64,000 nucleotides of DNA from Setomelanomma holmii. Lineage: Eukaryota; Ascomycota; Dothideomycetes; Pleosporales; Phaeosphaeriaceae. The DNA is taken from assembly GCA_010015745.1 (NCBI GenBank), contig ML978157.1, positions 783,713 to 847,712 of the forward strand. The letters are read 5' to 3'. A model generated the notes under the pieces. It was not told where the DNA came from and made no database searches. It worked only from the letters and a program-made list of their open reading frames with translations. Each line of letters begins with the position of its first letter. Positions within the stretch are counted from its first letter, which is position 1. Positions 57,150 to 64,000 of the stretch are shown here, piece by piece. The position numbers and the translations under genes were made by a program.

Positions 57150-59423
57150 ATGAGCTCCACCAAAAAAGTTCTTGACGCTATCGCAGACTTCACAATTGAC
57201 TTTCACCGTCACCGTACGCCCACCTTGGACTTATCACGTGTAGTTAGCATGGCGCTGCACGCGTATTCGCCCGATACCTCCATATCCTCGCATACACTTT
57301 CTGTGGGGTCAGCGCAGCCGCCGCCCATGGACCTACAGCCCGCTGCCATGGACACGCCCTCGAACCTCGTCGCAAACCCTCTCGCCTTCCTCCAGCCCTC
57401 CCCACAACTCAATGCCGCCTTCCTCGCCGCCGCGAAACAGTATCTTGACCCGGTTGCCGCCGGAGTGAGCGATGTGCAGATACGCCGGCAGCAAATGGTG
57501 CGCAAAAAGCGAAAGCGGGGAGAACGATACGACGAAGATGTGCGGGTTTTGCACCTCAAAAAAATACATTTGGACGGATTCGGCGTGAATCAGGTCTTCG
57601 AGCAGACGCGAAAGATTGTAGAAGCTGCAGCAGAAGAAATCGAACTTTCGATACCACCAGAAGATGAAGGCGTCGTGGCGGTGCACGATGATGATGACGT
57701 GCTGGATGATCTCGAGGAGAATTCAGAACACTCGGAAGATTCCGAAATTGGCGAGGAGGGCGTAGATTGGGAGTTCGATGGCGTGGACGATGACGAAGAT
57801 GCACAGCCATCAGACGAGGAGCTGTCAGGTGGAGAAGATGTCGATATGGACGGCGCAGACCGGGAGATCTTCTCAGAAGAATCAGGCGAAAAGCCAGCTG
57901 AGACCTATAAACCTGATCCTCATGGCCTCAACGATGGCTTCTTTTCCATCGATGAGTTCAACAAGCAGTCCGACTTTTTAGAGCAGCAAGATCAGCGAGG
58001 AGAAGCGGCAGACAGTGAAGATGAGGAAATAGACTGGACCGCAGACCCCATGACAGGAGGTCTAGGCAAAGGACTAGGCAGCGAAGAAGATGCTTCAGAT
58101 GCAGAGTCGGACGGCGCAGGACCAGCGTTTGGGAACGTCGACTTGAACGCACCAGAAGGCGATAGCGACGACGACGAGTTCGAAGAAGGCGATCTTGATG
58201 TTGTGGACGACGGCATGAACGCCAACAATGTGATGTACGCCGACTTCTTCGCTCCACCCGCAAAGAAAGCAGGGAAGAACAAGAAGAAGCGAGGCCGACC
58301 GAATCCACACAATTTCCCGGAGAAGAAGGACGACGATGAGACCGAGGCTGTAGAGGAGGCTGACGTGGAAGGTACAATGGCCAGGGTGCATCGCGATTTG
58401 TTTGAGGACGACGATGATGTAGAAAGCGATGGCGATCTGGACGTCTTAGATCCATCAGACCCGAAATCACGGCGGTCGACTCACGAGAGACGGCAAGCAA
58501 AGATTGCAGACGAAATACGAAAGCTGGAAGCCGCCAACGTTGCGAAACGCGAATGGCAGCTTTCAGGCGAGGCACGCGCAGCTGACCGACCATTGAACTC
58601 TTTGTTAGAGGAAAACCTCGAATTCGAGCGTGCTGGCAAGCCCGTACCTATTGTCACAGCAGAAGTGTCTGAAGACATTGAAGCACTCATCAAGAGGCGC
58701 ATCCTAGCTGGCGAGTTTGACGAGGTTCTGCGACGGCGACCGGACGACCTAGCAACAGGACCCAAAGTGCGAAGAGGTCAGTTTCAACTCGACGACAGCA
58801 AGTCTGGGAAAGGTCTTGCAGAGCTTTACGAGGAAGATCATCTTCGTACCACGAACCCTGACTTCGTGGACGCTAAGGACGAGAAGCTAAAGAAGGAACA
58901 CGATGAAATATCTGCACTATGGAAGAAGTTATCCGCTAAGCTTGATTCTCTCAGCTCATCGCATTTCAAGCCCAAGCCTACAGCACCCAACCTGGAGATC
59001 CGAGTCGATGCGCCCGCGATCGAGATGGAAGACGCTCGACCTACAGCAGGCGGCGACGTTGCCGGCGCAAGCATGCTCGCACCACAAGAAGTCTACAAAC
59101 CTGGAGACGAAAAAGACAAGACCGAAGTCGTCACCAAGAGCGGTATGCCCATCGCGCGTGAAGAGATGTCACGTGAGGAAAAGGCCAGCCGGCGCCGAAG
59201 GGCGAAGGACAGAAGCAAGAAGGAGGGTCTCAACAAGCCGAGGACAGACAAGGAGAATACAACGGCGAAGAAGGGTGGCAAGCAGGAGAAGAGACAAGTC
59301 ATCAGCGATCTCAAGAAGGGTGGAGTGCAAGTCATTGGCCGCAAGGGCGTTCTTACCGATGTTGAGGGCAAAGAGGTCACAGGCGGCGCAACGAGGAAGG
59401 GAGCCGGCAGTTATAAGCTATAG
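57150..59423 (+). CDS. MPP10: U3 snoRNP / small-subunit processome protein MPP10
   Basis: A 757-residue single-exon nucleolar protein. MPP10 bridges Imp3 and Imp4 to the U3 snoRNA-pre-rRNA complex for early 18S processing. Recognised by family order: an N-terminal domain, long acidic tracts (DDDDVLDDLEENSEHSEDSE and later EGDSDDDEFEEGDLD), GFFSIDEFNKQSDFLE, NVMYADFFAPP, and the highly conserved core KIADEIRKLEAANVAKREWQ, GEARAADRPLNSLLEENLEF and IKRRILAGEFDEVLRR, then RSKKEGLNKPR and the basic C-terminus. An out-of-frame ATG at 57146 just precedes the chosen start; an in-frame ATG at 57249 is an alternative. Its housekeeping role contrasts with the accessory genes around it. Confidence 0.93.
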   Translation: MSSTKKVLDAIADFTIDFHRHRTPTLDLSRVVSMALHAYSPDTSISSHTLSVGSAQPPPMDLQPAAMDTPSNLVANPLAFLQPSPQLNAAFLAAAKQYLDPVAAGVSDVQIRRQQMVRKKRKRGERYDEDVRVLHLKKIHLDGFGVNQVFEQTRKIVEAAAEEIELSIPPEDEGVVAVHDDDDVLDDLEENSEHSEDSEIGEEGVDWEFDGVDDDEDAQPSDEELSGGEDVDMDGADREIFSEESGEKPAETYKPDPHGLNDGFFSIDEFNKQSDFLEQQDQRGEAADSEDEEIDWTADPMTGGLGKGLGSEEDASDAESDGAGPAFGNVDLNAPEGDSDDDEFEEGDLDVVDDGMNANNVMYADFFAPPAKKAGKNKKKRGRPNPHNFPEKKDDDETEAVEEADVEGTMARVHRDLFEDDDDVESDGDLDVLDPSDPKSRRSTHERRQAKIADEIRKLEAANVAKREWQLSGEARAADRPLNSLLEENLEFERAGKPVPIVTAEVSEDIEALIKRRILAGEFDEVLRRRPDDLATGPKVRRGQFQLDDSKSGKGLAELYEEDHLRTTNPDFVDAKDEKLKKEHDEISALWKKLSAKLDSLSSSHFKPKPTAPNLEIRVDAPAIEMEDARPTAGGDVAGASMLAPQEVYKPGDEKDKTEVVTKSGMPIAREEMSREEKASRRRRAKDRSKKEGLNKPRTDKENTTAKKGGKQEKRQVISDLKKGGVQVIGRKGVLTDVEGKEVTGGATRKGAGSYKL

Positions 59424-59850
59424 GGCGCATCATCAGTCGACCAAACATTCACTCTTTTCGCACTTGAAGACTCAAGTTGCTAGTTCCTCCGAGACAATTT
59501 CGCAGTTTGAACACCAGAAACCAGCTGGCCGTACCCGTACTCGCTGCTAGTGCATACCTAGTTCCGAGGTCTGATTATGCATTGTCACGTGGGCTTCCGG
59601 CCCGATCCATGACGCCATAGCCGTAGCCAAATCGATCAATGGTGAGACGTGCGGTGTTGCTGGCTCTCCTCGTTGGAGCTCAGTCATGTAAACGGCATTA
59701 CATGTCGGCTGATCGACATGCTCTTAGCGCCGATCAACGCCCACTTCGCCTACCAAGGTATCAAATGCATTCCTCATTTGTATCTTTTCAATTCAACAGC
59801 ATCTCCTCACTCCTACGCCACTGCGGTTCTCTAGAGTAAACAGACCACCA
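59424..59850. other. Intergenic, no gene seen
   Basis: MPP10 3' flank and esterase promoter; no recognisable content. Confidence 0.45.
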
Positions 59851-60741
59851 ATGGCTCAATTTCTCACATCCATTCGCAACAAAGTCTTCGCCACACTCAT
59901 TCGTCAAGGCGCTGGCTGCGGATTCGGTGCACGCGCAATACCCACACAGCACGATGAAATCCTGCAAATCCCATCTCGCGACGAAGGAATACCCATCAAG
60001 GTCCACGTATACAAGTCGAAGAACCCCACTACGCCTTCGCCGGTCCTGATTAACTTCCATGGCTCCGGTTTCGTGATTCCTATGCACGGCTCTGACGACG
60101 ACTTTTGCCTTCATGTCGCCAAAAGCACACCTTACACGGTGCTAGACGTGCAGTACAGGCTTGCGCCTGAGAACATGTTCCCAGCTGGCGCACAGGATGC
60201 AGAAGATGTGGTGCGCTACGTCCTTTCGCGACCTCAAGAATTCGACGTCAAGAACGTCTCCGTATCAGGGTTCAGCGCCGGCGCAAACTTTGCTCTGGGT
60301 CTCGCTGGCGCTGTATTTCCGCGCGATATATTCAGACATGTAGTCGCGTTCTACCCACCCGTCAACCTTGCGAAAGACCCAGGGACGAAGGTTGCGCCGG
60401 ATCCATCTGGTCGACCAATCCCCGCGTATATTGCTGGTGTTTTCAACGATTGCTATTTACCCGTGGGAGTAGCGAGAGATCAGCCGTTGGTGTCGCCGAG
60501 CTTCATCGAGGCGGAGCGATGGCCGGATAGTATGTTGGTGATTACTTGTGCGCAGGACAATTTGGCGCCTGAGGCGGAGGAGTTGGTCGAGAAGATTAAA
60601 GGTGTGGGAGGGAGCGGGGTGAGACATGAGAGGATGGAGGGTGTGGGACATGCGTGGGATAAGGAGGCGAAGGCTGGGACGGTGCAGGAGGAGAGGAAAC
60701 GTAGGGCGTATGCATTGGCTGCTGAGATTTTAACCAAGTAG
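59851..60741 (+). CDS. Alpha/beta-hydrolase fold-3 (HSL family) esterase
   Basis: A 296-residue single-exon cytosolic esterase. The oxyanion-hole motif is HGSG (70-73) in place of HGGG, the nucleophile elbow is GFSAG with Ser142, and YRLAPENMFPAGAQDAEDVV is the family block between them. The acid is in CAQDNLAPE and the catalytic His in GVGHAWD. No signal peptide and no PTS1 (it ends ILTK). Family members hydrolyse short-chain esters or lactones, and in fungal clusters they often deacylate intermediates; the substrate here is unknown. The ATG is the first in frame after an in-frame stop in the leader. Confidence 0.88.
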   Translation: MAQFLTSIRNKVFATLIRQGAGCGFGARAIPTQHDEILQIPSRDEGIPIKVHVYKSKNPTTPSPVLINFHGSGFVIPMHGSDDDFCLHVAKSTPYTVLDVQYRLAPENMFPAGAQDAEDVVRYVLSRPQEFDVKNVSVSGFSAGANFALGLAGAVFPRDIFRHVVAFYPPVNLAKDPGTKVAPDPSGRPIPAYIAGVFNDCYLPVGVARDQPLVSPSFIEAERWPDSMLVITCAQDNLAPEAEELVEKIKGVGGSGVRHERMEGVGHAWDKEAKAGTVQEERKRRAYALAAEILTK

Positions 60742-60862
60742 AAGAAGAAAGCGGGTTTGGGAATTTGATGAAGATGAACGGTAAGCGTGACAGCGCTTGT
60801 TCACGCTCGGTCATCCTCTGTGGCTCGTCTGGGTCATAGGTGATATACATTTGTAGATCGAA

Positions 60863-61787
60863 CTAACCTCTAGTTTGTGAAGGCGACTTGTTATCTTGAT
60901 CATCGTATTCATCTTGGTCGCTGCTGTGATACTGACTGTCAACTTCATTAAGACCACCGTCGTCTTGCATGTACTGATAATCTGCCCATTCGTCGTCCCA
61001 GTCGCTAACACTCGCTTCGGAACACATAAAATCACTGGGGGCATCGTCCTTGCCCCATCTCTCGCCAAGTATTTCTAAATTGCTCTTCGTCACCAGCAAT
61101 ATCCTTTGAGCGGAGCAAGTTCTGCGATATATCCCATACATCATAGGCTGTTTTCTCCTGCCTTATGCGTGAGTACACTCTTTTGGAAACGCGCGATTTA
61201 CCTCACCATTTCCCTATCTTGGACGCTGAGTCTGAAGAAATTGGTGTCTTGCTTTTCACTATCAGACTCATAGCCCACGGCGCCGTGATGAGTTAAGTGA
61301 CGAGTTGCGATGTTGGATATAGGGTCTTTCGAATCATGACGTAGGACAGCCACTTCGCTTCCGGCGTGTATCAGATCGTACACAATGGGTCTGATCATCT
61401 CCAGTATATTGAACATGCGTCTCTCGCTGTTCCACCTGGACTCTGGCCATTCGCAAAAGTCTGTACGTAGCTGGATCTCAACCTTGAGAAGGTGCTTCAA
61501 TGTGACATTGCTAAGGAGCCTGAGTTCATGTTTGCCACAAGCCAGTCTGTTTCGTTGTACGAGTGTTTGTCGTTGTAATCAATGGAAACACTTGTAGTCA
61601 CGCGCCGTAGGTAGTGGACCCCCGTCACGCCGAGTCCAAAGTAGCCTTTCGAATGAGCGACCCTGAAGACGTTCTCGCTTGTAAAGTGGAACCAGTTCTC
61701 GGTCCAATATGATACCGCGACTTCTCTGGCCATGTCCTGGCCGACGAAAGCGGGGTTCATCGCTAAGTAGTTAGGATGCATTATCAT
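60863..61787 (-). pseudogene. 2EXR-like family gene, frameshifted
   Basis: Protein-like sequence in the family style runs down the minus strand: YLAMNPAFVGQDMAREVAV, YWTENWFHFTSENVFRVAH and VHYLRRVTTSVSIDYND. A one-base shift near 61560 then leads into ELRLLSNVTLKHLLKVEIQL. A GTAAAT...AAG intron near 61160-61200 continues as QEKTAYDVWDISQNLLRSKD, and another shift near 61050 leads to a Ser/Asp-rich acidic tail ending at 60863. The 5' end is not found; it would run into the oxidase fragment on the other strand. At least two frameshifts make it non-functional. Same broad family as the gene at 47.5 kb. Confidence 0.5.
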
Positions 61788-62224
61788 GGCACTTGCGCTC
61801 CAACAGCAGCGCCATCACACCGTACGAGGGCTGGAACGCCGCCAATGACGGCTTTTGCACTCGTGAAGACCGAAAGCCAGCGTACAGCACGACTATCAAT
61901 AATATGCAGGCGGCGAAGTGGCATGAGATCTGGGAATTGTACAAGGCATTCCAAGCCAACGGACCGAACACTGCTGTGCTCATTGAACAATACAACTTAA
62001 CAAAGACTAATACCGCGCCTACGGAATCTGCTGCGTTCAATCAAAAATTGAGGAAGGTGGCCTTCGCGCATGGTGACGAAACTCCGGAAGCCATCGACGG
62101 GAACAGCCTGGCGAAGCTGAAGACATTGAAGAAGAAGTACGACCCAAGTGGGGCGTTCAATCAGTGGTTCAAGATCACGCGTGAGGACTCCATAGCGCGT
62201 ATTCACAGATTCATGTATTGCTGA
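61766..62224 (+). pseudogene. C-terminal remnant of an FAD-linked (BBE-type) oxidase
   Basis: The plus strand reads ITPYEGWNAANDGFCTR, AAKWHEIWELYKAFQANGPN, TAVLIEQYNLTKTN and finally KKYDPSGAFNQWF. The last is the hallmark end of berberine-bridge-type FAD oxidases, where the BBE motif closes the substrate pocket. The N-terminal FAD-binding (PCMH) domain with its flavinylation site is absent: the frame is closed by TAG near 61753, and upstream sequence belongs to a different gene on the other strand. It is therefore a truncated relic of about 150 codons. Confidence 0.6.
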
Positions 62225-62918
62225 ACGGTTTCAAAGCCATCCGCATATCTACTTTGGTCCTGCTCAGTTGCAATTACCCTCACGACCAGATGGACGCCAT
62301 GATCAAATGGACCTTTACATGTTCCCTGCAATTCTAGGCAGTGCTGCCGTGTGCAGCTTTGAGATAACGTACAAATCCCTCCACGTCCTCGTCTCTGGCA
62401 TCACAAATATCTCCCGAAATATCAGACTCGACCCAGAAGGCAAAACCCCTGTCAAATACCTCTTCGTCGTTCCAGTAACTGATGCCACGTGCTCGCACTT
62501 CTTCGGTTCCATCTATAACGCCAATGTCATTACCCTTCCACTGCTTTCGAAGCTCAACAGCGAGACGAGCGAGGGAATGGAATGTTGCAATTCGAGTGAG
62601 GAATTATGTCACCGGTCTACCCTGTAGGAAGAGGTTACCTGTGGGCAGGTCTTCTCGGCGGTCGTACCGGGCTTGCATGAGGATGTGAAGCTTTGGTGTT
62701 TCGGGTCGGAATGCCATTCTTAACGAGTGTAACAAGAGCGATTTTGCGGAACTACGGTGATTCGAGAGGAGGAAGTACTGGAAGCGGGCAGCAGAATGTG
62801 ATTGCCAGCACGGCCGATCACGAAGCCTCGGTCAGGCTTGACCATGATAACAACTGTTTGGCCCAGAAATCAATCAAGCATTCCTGCATCATACGGATAC
62901 AAATGAGCGAGATGTCAT
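62225..62918. other. Intergenic with unassigned open frame
   Basis: The plus strand at 62268-62627 is open for 119 codons (includes GKTPVKYLFVVPVTDATCSH). The composition is protein-like in the middle, but I recognise no family and see no promoter or splice signals. Confidence 0.35.
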
Positions 62919-63809
62919 CTACTCATCTGATGGTAATGTTTGCACGGTGAATGTCTGCTCCCCGAAAGCTTCCGCAAAGGCCGAAACCCTTTTTTTGGTC
63001 ATCCAGGCTGTCAGAACGGGTATTTTCCTGGTTGCCAAATTTTCCGACGCATCTCCATTGCTTGTTTGCTCGACGTCTATCGGCTCGAATGCGTCAGCAT
63101 CTTCCGTCTCTTGCGTGTGGCTACTAGCTTGTCTACCACCAGCCCCAGTCTGACTCTTCCTTTCCGCCTCAACGCTTGTGAGGGTTAGATAGAGCCACCA
63201 AGTCACTGCACTCCCAGAACCTTCCTGCTGAATTGCTGCGGGCGCAACAACGCGTCTGACAACGTCTAGGATGCTGATGAGCTTGGCTGTACCCTCCCCT
63301 TGCGCCGATAGTGCAATCATTGCATCAGCTGGCTTTAGACCTGCTGGCATCTCGATCGGATTGGTGTTGTCCTTGTGCGCTCCAAGACATGTCTTCAGTC
63401 GATTGATGCCAGCTTTGATATTTTGGTTTCGGGAGATGATGACGGGGACAATATTCTGCATTTCTCTCATTCGGCCTTGGCTTTTCAAAGACTTGAGCAG
63501 CTCGACTGAGAGAAGAGTCCATGGCTTGTAGAGGGCTGAATGAACTGTTGCTGGCACTGCTATGCTTGTTGTTGCGTGGCCAGACTGGTTCTGGTGCTGA
63601 AGCTTTCTCTTCCTGCTTGTCGAGTCTTCACTAGCCTTGCTAGTTGTTGCTGCATTCGAATTTGTTTCTTTGATTGCGCTGTCTCCATCAATCAGAGGTA
63701 GCGTTGGCCCTTCGCTAGAGTAAGGCGGCGTTGCGGTTGCTGCTCCAGCGCTCGTATCCTTCTCAGCAGACGAAGCGAAGATGTCGCTCATGCGTTTGGC
63801 CTTTGCCAT
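62919..63809 (-). CDS. Alba-like DNA/RNA-binding domain protein
   Basis: A 296-residue single-exon protein. After a Ser/Thr/Ala-rich N-terminus with a basic SRKRKLQHQ segment, residues about 90-190 form the recognisable domain: WTLLSVELLKSLKSQGRMRE, NIVPVIISRNQNIKAGINRL and MIALSAQGEGTAKLISILDV. The last resembles the LSAxGxAIxKxIxVVEIVKR end of Alba and Rpp20/Rpp25-type proteins. The C-terminal third is acidic and Gln/Ser-rich. It probably binds RNA or chromatin; a role in RNase P/MRP is possible but not shown. ATG at 63809 follows a short leader. Family assignment is tentative. Confidence 0.55.
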   Translation of the reverse strand: MAKAKRMSDIFASSAEKDTSAGAATATPPYSSEGPTLPLIDGDSAIKETNSNAATTSKASEDSTSRKRKLQHQNQSGHATTSIAVPATVHSALYKPWTLLSVELLKSLKSQGRMREMQNIVPVIISRNQNIKAGINRLKTCLGAHKDNTNPIEMPAGLKPADAMIALSAQGEGTAKLISILDVVRRVVAPAAIQQEGSGSAVTWWLYLTLTSVEAERKSQTGAGGRQASSHTQETEDADAFEPIDVEQTSNGDASENLATRKIPVLTAWMTKKRVSAFAEAFGEQTFTVQTLPSDE

Positions 63810-64000
63810 CTTGGAGAATGTAGCTCCACGTGATCGGACGTTCAGTTGACATAAACTGAACGACGGGGCTGGGCTGTTGAAGAACGCGTACAGGAAATCT
63901 TCAGGTGCATCGGACTTAAAACCCCGCTAGCGCTATCGCCGTAACTGTGTAGCCGCCAGGCAGCTATCTGCTCTCAGCACATTTCAGCGACCGAAGCAGC
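63810..64000. other. Upstream region of the Alba-like gene, to window edge
   Basis: Short promoter stretch; nothing further recognised. Confidence 0.4.

Noticed and set aside
1..64000. CRISPR arrays, rRNA or tRNA genes
   Set aside because: No regularly spaced direct repeats and no cloverleaf with conserved A and B boxes that I could recognise; this is eukaryotic DNA, so CRISPR is not expected.

Overview
The window is 64 kb of nuclear DNA from a filamentous ascomycete (Pezizomycotina, most likely Dothideomycetes). This rests on short introns (about 41-164 nt) with GTRNGN donors and CTNAY branch sites, many Zn2Cys6 regulators, secreted plant-cell-wall enzymes, F-box/2EXR-like families and PTS1-tagged peroxisomal enzymes. 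Gene models below are spliced by hand; exon limits are stated where reading frame and family motifs fix them.

Layout. 0-5.4 kb: a J-domain family (a minus-strand fragment at the edge and two tandem full-length copies) flanking a PL1 pectate lyase. 5.5-16 kb: a broken secreted alpha/beta-hydrolase, a Baeyer-Villiger-type monooxygenase, a DUF1996 secreted protein, a Ure2-like glutathione transferase and a broken AA8-AA12 (cytochrome b plus PQQ pyranose dehydrogenase) gene. 16.9-20.4 kb: an enoyl-CoA hydratase/isomerase and a Zn2Cys6 regulator. 20.7-28 kb: two decayed F-box paralogues around an HExxH metallopeptidase-like gene and a dienelactone hydrolase. 28-37 kb: acyl-CoA oxidase, BAHD-type acyltransferase and malonyl-CoA-synthetase-like ligase; oxidase and ligase both end in AKL (PTS1). 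37-46.5 kb: a broken second HExxH paralogue, a GH54/CBM42 arabinofuranosidase, a heme-thiolate peroxidase and a second Zn2Cys6 gene. 46.5-64 kb: a 2EXR-like pseudogene, a Cys-rich GPI-type protein, a DUF7918 protein with a SUMO-motif array, a divergent prolyl-hydroxylase/PDI-like pair, a multipass membrane protein, MPP10, an HSL-type esterase, an FAD-oxidase remnant and an Alba-like protein.

The most interesting signal is a small inverted-repeat element (about 135 bp, ends TGTAACG...CGTTACA, 5-bp target duplication) present twice, each time inside a coding exon. In the pectate lyase the duplicated target supplies both splice sites, so the whole insertion can be removed as an intron that exactly restores the reading frame. 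In the AA8-AA12 gene the target lacks AG and no seamless splice exists. This looks like an introner-type intron-generating element.

A second theme is gene decay by single events. At least seven otherwise well-conserved genes carry only one to three in-frame stops or small indels, including a 10-bp tandem duplication and a pair of mutually compensating deletions.
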